From Limimaricola variabilis (GTDB lineage: Bacteria > Pseudomonadota > Alphaproteobacteria > Rhodobacterales > Rhodobacteraceae): 64,000 nucleotides of DNA. Positions 46,220 through 54,509 of this stretch are shown here, piece by piece. The stretch's first letter is position 1; every line of letters starts with the position of its first letter. The notes below the pieces were generated by a model. The model was not told where the DNA came from. It did not search any database and was given only the letters and a program-made list of their open reading frames with translations. The stretch covers positions 434,001-498,000 of the forward strand of contig NZ_JACIBX010000002.1 in assembly GCF_014195545.1 (NCBI RefSeq), written 5' to 3'. Position numbers and translations under genes: made by a program.

Positions 46220-46291
46220 TTGTGCAAAAATTGTGCATCATGCCCGGTCTGGGGCAGGTCCGGACGCGCCCCATTGCTTGCCCCATGGGCA
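46220..46291 (+). promoter_or_regulatory. Candidate control region of glnK-amtB with paired repeats
   Basis: Two direct TTGTGCA repeats (46220-46226 and 46231-46237, period 11) are followed by two TGCCC...GGGCA inverted repeats (46241-46256 and 46279-46291), all within 125 bases of the glnK start. No convincing sigma-54 site was found. The rest of the 46097-46343 gap shows nothing else. Confidence 0.35.
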
Positions 46292-46343
46292 GGAACAGGG
46301 GCTTTTGAGGGCAGTCGTACCGAGACGCCACAAGGGGACCGAC

Positions 46344-46682
46344 GTGAAACTCATCATCGCAACGATCAAGCCGTTCAAGCTCGAGGAGGTGCGCGAGGCG
46401 CTGACCTCGCAGGGCGTGCGCGGCATGATGGTGACCGAGATCAAGGGCTTCGGCTCCCAGTCCGGTCACACCGAGATCTATCGCGGCGCAGAATACGCCG
46501 TCAATTTCGTGCCGAAGGTCAAGCTCGAGATCGTGGTCCCCGAGGGGCTGGCCGAGCAGGTCGTGGCGACGATCGCCCGCACCGCCCGCACCGACAAGAT
46601 CGGCGACGGCAAGATCTTCGTGCTCGACGTCGAGAGCGCGCTGCGCGTGCGGACCGGCGAAACCGACGACGACGCGCTCTGA
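46344..46682 (+). CDS. glnK: P-II nitrogen regulatory protein
   Basis: The 112-residue product is a typical P-II trimer subunit. It senses 2-oxoglutarate and ATP/ADP, and the T-loop Tyr51 (GAEYAV) is the uridylylation site. The end TGETDDDAL is usual for GlnK/GlnB. Start is the GTG at 46344, with AAGGGGA at 46332-46338; it is the only start that gives the family length. Linkage to amtB 25 bases downstream identifies it as GlnK, which blocks AmtB when nitrogen is plentiful. Confidence 0.95.
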   Translation: MKLIIATIKPFKLEEVREALTSQGVRGMMVTEIKGFGSQSGHTEIYRGAEYAVNFVPKVKLEIVVPEGLAEQVVATIARTARTDKIGDGKIFVLDVESALRVRTGETDDDAL

Positions 46683-46707
46683 GCCGACCCTCCCAGGAGA
46701 CACAGGA

Positions 46708-48087
46708 ATGACCCACTGGAAAACCCCGTTGCGCGGGCTGCTGCCGCTCGCCTGCCTGATGGCCGGACCGGCCTTCGCCCAGGAGGCGGCCGAGGCCGCC
46801 GAACCCGCGGCCCTCGAGGCGGGAATCGCCGCCGCGACCGACACCGCCTTCATCCTCAACTCGCTGCTGTTCCTGATCGGCGGCTTCCTCGTGTTCTGGA
46901 TGGCGGCCGGTTTCGCCATGCTCGAGGCCGGGCTGGTGCGTTCCAAGAACGTCGCCATGCAGTGCCTCAAGAACGTGTCGCTCTTCTCCTTCGCGGGGAT
47001 CATGTACTACCTGATCGGCTACAACCTGATGTATCCGCTGGGCAACTGGTCGATCGGCTCGGATGAGACCGGCGGCTATATCGGCGCCTTCGGCGTTGCG
47101 GTGCTCGAAGCGGTCGGCATCGGTCGTGATGCGGCCGACGATTACGGCTATGCCGCGACCTCGGGTGACTTCTTCTTCCAGCTGATGTTCGCCGCGACCA
47201 CCGCCTCGATCGTCTCGGGCACGCTGGCCGAGCGCATCAAGCTGTGGCCCTTCCTGATCTTCACCATCGTCCTGACCGGCCTGATCTACCCGATCCAGGC
47301 GAGCTGGAAATGGGGCGGCGGCTTCCTCGACAGCCAGTGGGGCTTCCTCGACTTCGCCGGCTCCACGGTCGTGCATTCGGTCGGTGGCTGGGCGGCTCTG
47401 GCTGGTGTGCTGGTGCTCGGCGCGCGTGCCGGCAAGTTCAAGGATGGCCGGGTGATCCCGATGCCGGGCTCGAACCTGGCGCTGGCGACGCTCGGCACCT
47501 TCATCCTGTGGATGGGCTGGTTCGGCTTCAACGGCGCCTCGCAGCTGGCAATGGGCACCGTGGGCGACGTCGCCGATATCGGTCGGATCTTTGCCAACAC
47601 CAACGCCGCCGCGGCGGGTGGCGCGGTCGCCGCGCTGATCTTCACCCAACTGCTCTACAAGAAACCCGACATCACCATGGTGCTCAACGGCGCGCTGGCG
47701 GGCCTGGTCTCGATCACCGCCGAGCCGCTGACCCCATCGCTCGGTGCGGCGACGCTGATCGGTGCGATCGGTGGCCTGATCGTGGTCTTCACGGTGCCGA
47801 TGCTCGACCGCATGAAGATCGACGACGTGGTCGGCGCGATCCCGGTGCACCTATTCTGCGGCATCTGGGGCACCATCGCAGTGCTGTTCACCAACCCCGA
47901 CGCCACCTTCGCGGGCCAGATCGTTCCGATCGTCATCGTCGGCGTGTTCACCTTCAGCGTCAGCCTGGTGGTCTGGATGGTGCTCAAGGCGGTGATGGGC
48001 ATCCGGGTCGGCGAAGAGGTCGAGACGGCCGGGCTCGACATGTCCGAGCTGGGCATGGAAGCCTACCCCGACTTCACCCCGAGCTGA
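46708..48087 (+). CDS. amtB: Ammonium transporter
   Basis: The 459-residue protein has a cleavable signal peptide ending AFA/Q25, an acidic Ala-rich leader, and 11 hydrophobic helices. The twin-His pore residues are in STVVHSVGGW and PVHLFCGIWGT; the Amt signature AGFAMLEAGLVRSKN is present. It conducts ammonium across the inner membrane and is controlled by GlnK. AGGAGA precedes the ATG. Two hairpins follow the gene. Confidence 0.95.
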   Translation: MTHWKTPLRGLLPLACLMAGPAFAQEAAEAAEPAALEAGIAAATDTAFILNSLLFLIGGFLVFWMAAGFAMLEAGLVRSKNVAMQCLKNVSLFSFAGIMYYLIGYNLMYPLGNWSIGSDETGGYIGAFGVAVLEAVGIGRDAADDYGYAATSGDFFFQLMFAATTASIVSGTLAERIKLWPFLIFTIVLTGLIYPIQASWKWGGGFLDSQWGFLDFAGSTVVHSVGGWAALAGVLVLGARAGKFKDGRVIPMPGSNLALATLGTFILWMGWFGFNGASQLAMGTVGDVADIGRIFANTNAAAAGGAVAALIFTQLLYKKPDITMVLNGALAGLVSITAEPLTPSLGAATLIGAIGGLIVVFTVPMLDRMKIDDVVGAIPVHLFCGIWGTIAVLFTNPDATFAGQIVPIVIVGVFTFSVSLVVWMVLKAVMGIRVGEEVETAGLDMSELGMEAYPDFTPS

Positions 48088-48111
48088 CCCTCCCCGAGGC
48101 TCGACGGTGAC

Positions 48112-48139
48112 AGGCCCGGGCGCATGCGCGCCCGGGCCT
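48112..48139 (+). terminator. GC-rich hairpin after amtB
   Basis: A perfect 12-base stem (48112-48123 with 48128-48139) closes a four-base loop, 25 bases after the amtB stop. The following sequence CCGGCTTTCG has only a short T-run, so strength may be moderate. Confidence 0.6.
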
Positions 48140-48160
48140 CCGGCTTTCGAATCGGCATGA

Positions 48161-48186
48161 AAAAGGCGCCCCGAAGGGCGCCTTTT
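48161..48186. terminator. Bidirectional terminator between amtB and the DUF3618 operon
   Basis: AAAAGGCGCC (48161-48170) pairs with GGCGCCTTTT (48177-48186). On the minus strand it ends in five T, suited to terminate the DUF3618 mRNA (stop at 48205); on the plus strand it has four T. Confidence 0.8.
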
Positions 48187-48204
48187 CCGTCTGGTTTCGC
48201 CGGA

Positions 48205-49308
48205 TCAGTGACCGCCGGCCTTCTGCCGGGCCTTCTCGGCCTCGGCCTGCGCGGAGGCGCCGACATCCTTCTTCTGGGCTTCGGACTTCGCGGTGTCGGC
48301 CACGTGCTCGGCCGCTTCGCGGGCGCGGCCCTGCACGTCGGTCGCGGCGTCCTTGAGGTCTTCCTGCACCGTGCGGGCGAGGCCCTGGGCCTGCTCCTTG
48401 GCGTCCTCGGCGGTGGCCTTGGCCACGTCGGCCAGCCGCGCGCGCTCTTCCTCGTAGACGCGATAGGCTTCGTCCATCAAATCGTCGCGATAGGTGCCGA
48501 AGGCTTCGTCTTCCTGCCGGGTGCGCGGCAGCATCGCGGCCACCGCGGCCCCGGCCGCCATCGCCAGCAGGCCGCCCAGCAGGGGCTGCTGGTCATACAT
48601 GGAGGCGGCGCTGTCGCGGCCCTTGCGGGCATAGTACTCGGCCTTGACCTGCGCCTCATAGGCACGGGTGCGGGCAGCGATCACGCGCTTCTTGCCCTCT
48701 TCGGACATGCCATGCGTGCCGTCGGCGATCCGCTCGCGCAGGCTGCGGGCCGAGGCGCCCATCGACTTGCCACGGGCACGAGCCCGCTCGCGATACTCGC
48801 CGAACTTGCCACGGGCGCCGCCCATCGCGCCGCGGGCGCGGTCGCGCAGCGCACCGCCGCGGGAGCGGCTCTCTTCCCAAGGCGAATCGCCGTGATCCTC
48901 GGGCGTGGCGTGGACCGGGCCGCGCGGCTCGTCCATCTTGTCGGTGCCGTATTTGCGCGACAGGTAGGGGTCGGCGCCGAGACGGCCCGAACGGGCGTAA
49001 TCGCGCTGGCCGCGATAATCGACCTCACCGGCATAATGCGGGTCGTCATGGCTCGAACGTGCGTTCGACACGGCGAGCCAGGCGAGGCCCGCGCCGACCA
49101 GAGCGATCGGAACCGGGTTGCGCTGCACGGTCGTGGAGATCGTGCGACCGATATCGGAGGCGTTGTCGGTGACGCTGTCGGTGACGGAGCGCATCAGCCC
49201 GTCGAAGGAAAGGCGCTCCTGCAGGTCGTCGATCGTGCGCTGCAATTCGGAACGCTCGGTCTCGATCTCGCGCTCGATTTCTTCGGGGGAACGGGTGGTG
49301 TCAGTCAT
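48205..49308 (-). CDS. DUF3618 family membrane-associated protein
   Basis: The 367-residue product begins with the DUF3618 core (SPEEIEREIETERSELQRTI, then a short helix IALVGAGLAWLAVS). A central basic region rich in Arg, Gly and Ala follows, then a second hydrophobic helix (LLGGLLAMAAGAAVAAML). The C-terminal part is an amphipathic, Ala/Glu/Lys/Gln-rich helix resembling LEA or apolipoprotein-like repeats. Function is unknown; such proteins often sit with holin-like genes and are induced by stress. It is the last gene of a three-gene run and overlaps the holin-like gene by eight bases. Confidence 0.8.
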   Translation of the reverse strand: MTDTTRSPEEIEREIETERSELQRTIDDLQERLSFDGLMRSVTDSVTDNASDIGRTISTTVQRNPVPIALVGAGLAWLAVSNARSSHDDPHYAGEVDYRGQRDYARSGRLGADPYLSRKYGTDKMDEPRGPVHATPEDHGDSPWEESRSRGGALRDRARGAMGGARGKFGEYRERARARGKSMGASARSLRERIADGTHGMSEEGKKRVIAARTRAYEAQVKAEYYARKGRDSAASMYDQQPLLGGLLAMAAGAAVAAMLPRTRQEDEAFGTYRDDLMDEAYRVYEEERARLADVAKATAEDAKEQAQGLARTVQEDLKDAATDVQGRAREAAEHVADTAKSEAQKKDVGASAQAEAEKARQKAGGH

Positions 49309-49750
49309 TGATGGCTCCTTTGACGGCAGCGGCGTCGCGTCGGATGCTTTCGGCGCTGCGCTTGGGTGCATTGGTTACGGCCTTGACGCGGTTGATGCCG
49401 ACTTTCACGAGGATCGCCGCGATCACGAGGATCACGCCGCCCACGATCAGCGCGGACCATCCCGCGCCGATGCCGGTTTCCGCCAGCCAGGCCACGAAGG
49501 CCGCGGCGAGGACATTGAGCGCGGTCAGGCTCAGGATCACGGCGCCGACCAGCAGGGCGATGCCCATCGCGGCGCGACTCACCGCACGCGACATCTCGGC
49601 CCGGGCGAGGTCGACCTCCTTGCGGACGAGGCCACTCACATGGTTGAGCGCCTCGGAGAGCAGCGCGGCCGTGCTCTTTGTCTCGACCCGGTGGACGGTG
49701 CCAGGGGGCTCCGTCCTGGGGTCGGTGCTCTGGGGTTCGGTATAGCTCAT
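49301..49750 (-). CDS. Holin-like membrane protein (DUF1469 family)
   Basis: The 149-residue protein has an N-terminal amphipathic helix (SALLSEALNHVSGLVRKEVDL in parts), then two adjacent hydrophobic helices (GIALLVGAVILSLTALNVLA and SALIVGGVILVIAAILV). This is the phage_holin_3_6/DUF1469 pattern. Despite the name, chromosomal members like this are not phage-derived; no phage gene is near. It is coupled to both neighbours. Confidence 0.85.
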   Translation of the reverse strand: MSYTEPQSTDPRTEPPGTVHRVETKSTAALLSEALNHVSGLVRKEVDLARAEMSRAVSRAAMGIALLVGAVILSLTALNVLAAAFVAWLAETGIGAGWSALIVGGVILVIAAILVKVGINRVKAVTNAPKRSAESIRRDAAAVKGAIND

Positions 49751-50574
49751 TTTTTCACCGCTCCGGTCGTGCCCGGCTGCGGCTTGCCGGGAATCTCGGG
49801 CTTCTCGTCGGGCATGTCGATGCCGCCGACGGGCATGGAGGACGGGTCCGCCTTGCCGGTGCCGCTACCCGAGGTGCCGCCGACGCCGCCGGTCGAGCCG
49901 GTCGCCGAGGCGGTGCCGGTGGAGCTGGTGCCGCCGACCGTTCCCGAGGTGCCGGTAGTCGCGCCGGTGCTGGCGGTGCTGCCCGTCGTACCGGTGGTGC
50001 CGGTCGGGGCCGGGCGCGGCGCGGCGCTGGTCACCGGCGAGGAGGTCGGCACGGGGCGCGAGATGCGGTCGTCCTCGTCATAGTCGTTCGGGGTCACGTC
50101 CGGGGCATAGCGGTCGTCGCGACCATGGCCGCCGAGGCGGTAGTCGTCGTGACGGGCGGAGGCCTTCATGAAGCGGGCCGCGACGAAGCCCAGAAGTGCC
50201 GCGCCACCGAGGAAGGCGGCCTGGTTGCGGCGTGCGAAGTCGTTGACGGCGTAGGCCATCTCGTCGAGTTCCATGTCGCGGATGCCGTCGGCGGTGTCCG
50301 CGACGGTGTCAGCGAGCTTCGCGAAGATCCGCTCCTGCGGGGAGCCGTCATGCAGATCGTCGGCCGCCTTGCGCAGCGCTTCGGCGATCTTCGACGTCTC
50401 GCTGGCGGCTTCGTTCTTGTATTCGCGGCCGTAATCATAGGCACGGGTCTTGGCCTCCTCGGCCATTTCCCGCGCCCGCTCACGGGCGGTGTCGGCGAAT
50501 TCGGCCGCGCCGCTCTTGGCGTCGGCGGCCGCCCGTTTCGCCTTCTGGTCCATCGTCTCGCCAGTGCTGGCCAT
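49747..50574 (-). CDS. Amphipathic, low-complexity membrane protein of the DUF3618/holin module
   Basis: The 275-residue product begins with an Ala/Glu/Lys/Arg-rich helix (about 1-75), DUF883-like in character, and has one hydrophobic helix (AAFLGGAALLGFVAARFM, about 118-135). A hydrophilic Asp/Arg segment and a C-terminal tail of about 90 residues dominated by Gly, Thr, Ser, Pro and Val repeats follow. No named family is recognised with certainty. It is the first gene of the run; an AAGGAGG site precedes its ATG. Confidence 0.7.
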   Translation of the reverse strand: MASTGETMDQKAKRAAADAKSGAAEFADTARERAREMAEEAKTRAYDYGREYKNEAASETSKIAEALRKAADDLHDGSPQERIFAKLADTVADTADGIRDMELDEMAYAVNDFARRNQAAFLGGAALLGFVAARFMKASARHDDYRLGGHGRDDRYAPDVTPNDYDEDDRISRPVPTSSPVTSAAPRPAPTGTTGTTGSTASTGATTGTSGTVGGTSSTGTASATGSTGGVGGTSGSGTGKADPSSMPVGGIDMPDEKPEIPGKPQPGTTGAVKK

Positions 50575-50637
50575 GTCGACCTCCTTGGGTTGCTGCTGGA
50601 CAGTCGGCGCGGCGCGCCGTGTCCGTTTCGCTGGCAG

Positions 50638-50663
50638 AACCACCGGAGAGGAGCAAAAGTTTC
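50638..50663 (-). promoter_or_regulatory. Possible EcfG-type general-stress promoter
   Basis: On the minus strand GAAAC (50663-50659), 17 bases, then GGTT (50641-50638) resembles the alphaproteobacterial EcfG consensus GGAAC-N16/17-CGTT with one mismatch in each element. It lies about 65 bases before the first gene of the DUF3618 module. Weak evidence. Confidence 0.2.
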
Positions 50664-50707
50664 GCGGATTCGTGAGGGAGCGGGGGAATCCGTACTAAAA
50701 CGGAAAA

Positions 50708-50727
50708 CGCCGCCCCGGGGGGCGGCG
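50708..50727 (-). terminator. Terminator of the dapA/sseA/tatA-side transcript
   Basis: CGCCGCCCC (50708-50716) and GGGGCGGCG (50719-50727) form a strong stem. Read on the minus strand it is followed by TTTTCCGTTTT. It lies 28 bases after the tatA stop. Confidence 0.75.
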
Positions 50728-50754
50728 CCTGAATGCCTGCAAGGCTGATGGGAA

Positions 50755-51939
50755 TCAGACCCCGGCGTCGATGATCGCGCGGGCCAGAATCGGGATGGTG
50801 CGGTCGTTCAGACCGGCGATGTTCATCCGGCTGTCGCCGACCATGTAGATGCCGTGATCGTCGCGCAGCCGCGCCACCTGCTCGGGGCTGGCACCCAGCC
50901 GCGAGAACATGCCGCGATGCTGGGCCAGGAAATCGAAGCGGTCGGAGTTCGACAGCTGCCGCAGCTCGGAGGCCAGCGCCTCGCGCAGCCGCAGCATGCC
51001 GGTGCGCACCTCTTCCAGTTCGGCCTGCCAGTCGGCGCGCAGCTCCGCGTCGCCGAGGATGGTCGAGACGATCCGCGCGCCGTGGTCGGGCGGGAAGGAG
51101 TAATTCTGCCGGTTCAGGTAGGACAGCGTGCCCTGCAGTGTGCGGGTCTGCGGCACGTCACGGCCGATGGCGATCAGGATGCCGGTGCGCTCGCGGTAGA
51201 TGCCGAAGTTCTTGGAGCAGCTGGCGGCGATGATCACCTCGTCGAGCGCGCCGGCGATCAGCCGGGTGGCGCTCGCATCGGCGTCGAGCCCGTCACCGAA
51301 GCCCTGATAGGCGAGGTCGATCATCGGCACGAGGTGGCGCGCCTTGAGCGTCGCCACGATCTCGTCCCACTGCTCGGGCGAAGGATTGGCGCCGGTCGGG
51401 TTGTGGCAGCAGCCATGCAGCAGCACCACGTCGCCGGGCTTGGCCTCGGAGAGGTCGGCCATCATGCCGGCCATGTCGAGGCCGCGCGTCTCGGCGTCGA
51501 AATAGCGGTAGTTGCGGGTCTTGGCGTCGAGATGCTTGAGGATCGACAGGTGGTTGGGCCAGGTCGGGTCGGAGACCCAGATCGTGGCCTCAGGCGAGGC
51601 CATGCCGATCATCTCGAAGGCCTGGCGCACCGCACCGGTGCCGCCCGGCGTTGCCACGGCGGCGACGCGGTCGCGCGGCAGCGTGTCGGCCAGCACCAGG
51701 TCGATCATCGCGTCGGCGAAGGCCGGGTCGCCGGCCAGAGCGGTATAGCTCTTGGTTTCCTCGGTCTGGAGCAGCCGGGCCTCGGCGGCCTTGACGGCCC
51801 GCATGATCGGGGTGCGGCCCGAAGCGTCCTTGTAGACGCCGACGCCGAGATCGATCTTCTCGTCGCGCGGATCGGCCTTGTAGGCGCTCATCAGCGCCAG
51901 GATCTTGTCGGCAGGCTGGTCGGTCAGGTTCTCGAACAT
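50755..51939 (-). CDS. tatA: Aromatic/aspartate aminotransferase
   Basis: A PLP-dependent class I aminotransferase of 394 residues, of the TyrB/AspC branch: IDLGVGVYKD, LLHGCCHNPTGANPS, DLAYQGFG, PLP lysine in SCSKNFGIYRERTG, and GMFSRLG. It transfers amino groups between aromatic or dicarboxylic amino acids and 2-oxoglutarate. I chose the ATG at 51939 (MFENL), which has GAAGGA six bases upstream and matches relatives; the ATG at 51945 overlapping the sseA stop is an alternative. It follows sseA. Confidence 0.92.
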   Translation of the reverse strand: MFENLTDQPADKILALMSAYKADPRDEKIDLGVGVYKDASGRTPIMRAVKAAEARLLQTEETKSYTALAGDPAFADAMIDLVLADTLPRDRVAAVATPGGTGAVRQAFEMIGMASPEATIWVSDPTWPNHLSILKHLDAKTRNYRYFDAETRGLDMAGMMADLSEAKPGDVVLLHGCCHNPTGANPSPEQWDEIVATLKARHLVPMIDLAYQGFGDGLDADASATRLIAGALDEVIIAASCSKNFGIYRERTGILIAIGRDVPQTRTLQGTLSYLNRQNYSFPPDHGARIVSTILGDAELRADWQAELEEVRTGMLRLREALASELRQLSNSDRFDFLAQHRGMFSRLGASPEQVARLRDDHGIYMVGDSRMNIAGLNDRTIPILARAIIDAGV

Positions 51940-51941
51940 GT

Positions 51942-52841
51942 TCATCCTTCGAGGTTGTCTTCGGCGGGGCCGGAAATCTTGGCGGGGCCGGTCTCGACCG
52001 GCAGGTCGGGGAACATGCCCCATTCGGACCAGGAGCCGTCATAAAGCTGGTGGTCGGTCTTGCCGATCCGCTCGAGCGCCAACGACAGCACCGCCGCCGT
52101 CACGCCGGAGCCGCAGGTGGTGATCACCGGACGGTCGAGATCGACGCCCGCGCGTGCAAAGGCGGCGCGGATGCCGGGCTCGTCCTTCATCGTGCCGTCG
52201 GGGCGCAGCAACTCGCGGAAGAACAGGTTGCGCGAGCCGGGAATGTGGCCCGAGCGCAGCCCGGCACGCGGCTCCGGCGCGCCGCCCTCGAAGCGGGCGC
52301 TCGCGCGGGCATCGACGATGACATGGCTGCCGAGCTTGACCGCGCGCGCCACCTCGGTGGCGTCGACGGCCATGTCGCGGCGCGGGTTGATGGTCAGGTG
52401 CCGGTCGCGCAGCGGAGTCGGCTCGGCGGTGAGCGGACGGCCCTCGGCGCGCCATTTCGGCAGCCCGCCATCGAGCACCGCGACCTCGTCCTTGCCCATC
52501 AGCCGGAACAGCCAGCGCACGCGCGCCGCCGAGAACAGCCCCGCGCCGTCATAGACGACGATGCGGTGGCCGTCGCCGACCCCCATGGCGCGCAGCCGGG
52601 CGACGAATTTCTCGGGCGGCGGCGCCATGTGGGGCAGGCCGCTGCGGTGATCTGAGATGTCGTCGATGTCGAAATAGCGGGCGCCCGGGATATGCGCCGC
52701 GTCGTATTCGGCGCGGCCATCACGGCCGGTATCCGGCAGGTACCAGGAGGCGTCGAGGATCCGCAGGTCGGGGTCACCGAGCCGCTCGGCCAGCCAGCGG
52801 GTCGAGACGAGCGTGCGGGGGTCGTCGGCGGTCTCGGGCAT
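51942..52841 (-). CDS. sseA: 3-mercaptopyruvate/thiosulfate sulfurtransferase
   Basis: The 299-residue product has two rhodanese domains. The first, inactive domain is at about 10-140 with RYFDIDDISD; the second is at 160-285 with the active Cys243 in TCGSGVTA, the loop composition that marks mercaptopyruvate sulfurtransferases. It has no signal peptide, so it is cytoplasmic. It lies between smpB and tatA on the same strand. Physiological donor is inferred from the loop. Confidence 0.92.
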   Translation of the reverse strand: MPETADDPRTLVSTRWLAERLGDPDLRILDASWYLPDTGRDGRAEYDAAHIPGARYFDIDDISDHRSGLPHMAPPPEKFVARLRAMGVGDGHRIVVYDGAGLFSAARVRWLFRLMGKDEVAVLDGGLPKWRAEGRPLTAEPTPLRDRHLTINPRRDMAVDATEVARAVKLGSHVIVDARASARFEGGAPEPRAGLRSGHIPGSRNLFFRELLRPDGTMKDEPGIRAAFARAGVDLDRPVITTCGSGVTAAVLSLALERIGKTDHQLYDGSWSEWGMFPDLPVETGPAKISGPAEDNLEG

Positions 52842-52906
52842 GCGTTACCTCGGGTCGGGGCGCTCGGGCGGAGGAGTAGACCCGTGGCCCGCCGGGTGCA
52901 AGCGGC

Positions 52907-53383
52907 CTAGATCCCCTCGCGCAGCAGCCGTTGCTTCTGCCGGCCCCAGTCGCGCTTGGCCTCGGTGGCGCGCTTGTCGTGCAGCTTCTTGCCCTTGGCG
53001 ATGGCGATCTTGAGCTTCACCAGGCCGCGATCGTTGAAATACATCACCAGCGGCACGATGGTCATGCCCTCGCGCTGGGTGGCGTTCCACAGCCGTGCAA
53101 GCTCCTTGCGCGAGACCAGCAGCTTGCGCTTGCGCCGCTCTTCGTGGCCGAAGGTGCGGCCCGCGTCATAGGGGGCGATATAGGCATTGGTGAGCCACAG
53201 CTCGCCATCCTCGACGGCGGCATAGCTCTCGGCGATGTTGGACTGGCCGGTGCGCAGGCTCTTCACCTCGGACCCCATCAGCTGGATGCCGCATTCGAGA
53301 TCGCTCTCGATCGCATAATCGTAGCGCGCCCGCCGGTTCTCGGCGATCACCTTGTAATTCTTGTTCTGCTCTTTCTTGGCCAT
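52907..53383 (-). CDS. smpB: SsrA-binding protein SmpB
   Basis: SmpB carries tmRNA to stalled ribosomes for trans-translation. The 158-residue product has [31 protein letters not shown], the [15 protein letters not shown] segment and the basic C-terminal tail ([17 protein letters not shown]) that enters the decoding site. The tmRNA gene is not in this window. It lies between dapA and sseA. Confidence 0.95.
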   Translation of the reverse strand: MAKKEQNKNYKVIAENRRARYDYAIESDLECGIQLMGSEVKSLRTGQSNIAESYAAVEDGELWLTNAYIAPYDAGRTFGHEERRKRKLLVSRKELARLWNATQREGMTIVPLVMYFNDRGLVKLKIAIAKGKKLHDKRATEAKRDWGRQKQRLLREGI

Positions 53384-53456
53384 GCGCCCGATCTAGGGGC
53401 GCCACGCGCCCGAGTCCAGCGCGCCGCCGCCCTTCGCCATTCACTGGAAGATGCGG

Positions 53457-53480
53457 CGCGCCCGGACACGGCCGGGCGCG
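53457..53480 (-). terminator. Stem-loop after dapA without a clear U-tract
   Basis: CGCGCCCGG (53457-53465) pairs with CCGGGCGCG (53472-53480) just after the dapA stop on the minus strand. There is no T-run downstream, so it may only stabilise the 3' end or cause pausing. Confidence 0.35.
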
Positions 53481-53486
53481 GTGGGG

Positions 53487-54362
53487 TCAGTGGCCGATCA
53501 GCCCGGCATGGCGCAGCGCGTCCTTGATCGCGAGCCGGGTGCCCTCGAGCAGCGGGGTGAGCGGCGAGCGCACCTCGTCGCGGCACAGGCCGAGCACCGA
53601 CATAGCATATTTCGCGCCCGCCACGCCCGGCTCCATGAAGATCGCCTCGTGCAGCGGCATCAGCCGGTCCAGCAGGTCGAGCGCGACGTCGTAGCGGCCC
53701 CGGAGCGTCGCTTCCTGGAACTCGGCGCAGAGCCGGGGCGCGACGTTGGCGGTGACCGAAATGCAGCCCCGACCGCCATGGGCGTTGAAGCCCAGCGCGG
53801 TGGCGTCCTCGCCCGAGAGCTGGATGAAATCGACGCCGCAATGGATCCGCTGCTTGGGCACGCGGCTCAGATCGCCGGTCGCGTCCTTCACGCCGACGAT
53901 CATCGGGTGGCGGGCCAGTTCGCCCATGGTGGTGGGCGTCATGTCGACCACCGAGCGGCCGGGAATGTTGTAGATCACGATCGGCAGGCCGCACTCGGCG
54001 GCGGCCATGAAATGCGCAACCAGCCCGCGCTGGGTCGGCTTGTTGTAGTAGGGCGTGACCACGAGCGCCGCGTCTGCGCCGGCGGATTTCGCCGCTTCGA
54101 CCAGGCGTACCGTCTCGGTGGTGTTGTTCGAGCCCGCGCCGGCGATCACCGGGATGCGGCCGGCGGCGGTCTTCACCACGGTCTCGACCACGAGATCGTG
54201 CTCTTCATGGGTGAGGGTGGGGCTTTCGCCGGTGGTGCCGACGGGCACGAGGCCGTGGCTGCCCTGATCGATGTGCCATTCGACCAGTTTCTTCAGCGTC
54301 TCGAGGTCCACCTGGCCATCTGCGAAGGGGGTGACGAGGGCCGGGAGAGATCCCTTGAACAT
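53487..54362 (-). CDS. dapA: 4-Hydroxy-tetrahydrodipicolinate synthase
   Basis: DapA condenses pyruvate with aspartate semialdehyde, the first step to lysine and meso-diaminopimelate for peptidoglycan. The 291-residue barrel has [23 protein letters not shown] with the catalytic Tyr, VIYNIPGRS, and the Schiff-base Lys159 in VGVKDATGD. Start at 54362 ([13 protein letters not shown]) matches the family. It is followed by smpB; the lytic transglycosylase is divergent 147 bases away. Confidence 0.95.
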   Translation of the reverse strand: MFKGSLPALVTPFADGQVDLETLKKLVEWHIDQGSHGLVPVGTTGESPTLTHEEHDLVVETVVKTAAGRIPVIAGAGSNNTTETVRLVEAAKSAGADAALVVTPYYNKPTQRGLVAHFMAAAECGLPIVIYNIPGRSVVDMTPTTMGELARHPMIVGVKDATGDLSRVPKQRIHCGVDFIQLSGEDATALGFNAHGGRGCISVTANVAPRLCAEFQEATLRGRYDVALDLLDRLMPLHEAIFMEPGVAGAKYAMSVLGLCRDEVRSPLTPLLEGTRLAIKDALRHAGLIGH

Positions 54363-54431
54363 GCGAGAAATCCTGAGTCGGGGGGATGAAAATCGCGCGG
54401 ACCCTAGACGGGATTCCGCTGCTTGCCAAGT

Positions 54432-54460
54432 TTGTGAATTGCGCCTTAACTCTGTATACC
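54432..54460 (+). promoter_or_regulatory. Candidate sigma-70 promoter of the lytic transglycosylase
   Basis: TTGTGA (54432-54437), 17 bases, TATACC (54455-54460). It lies about 50 bases before the ATG at 54510, in a locally AT-rich stretch of the dapA/transglycosylase gap. Confidence 0.45.
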
Positions 54461-54509
54461 TAGGTTGGCGCACCATGCCGAGAGACACGGAATCCCGGAG
54501 CAGCCACGC

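Noticed and set aside
46170-46343. Sigma-54 promoter for glnK
   Set aside because: The best GG/GC pair (in GGCATTTTTACGCC near 46179) has 9 rather than 10 bases between and poor flanks, so I do not call it.
49301-49750. Holin-like gene as evidence of a prophage
   Set aside because: There is no endolysin, integrase, capsid or tail gene near, and DUF1469 proteins are common chromosomal genes in this group.
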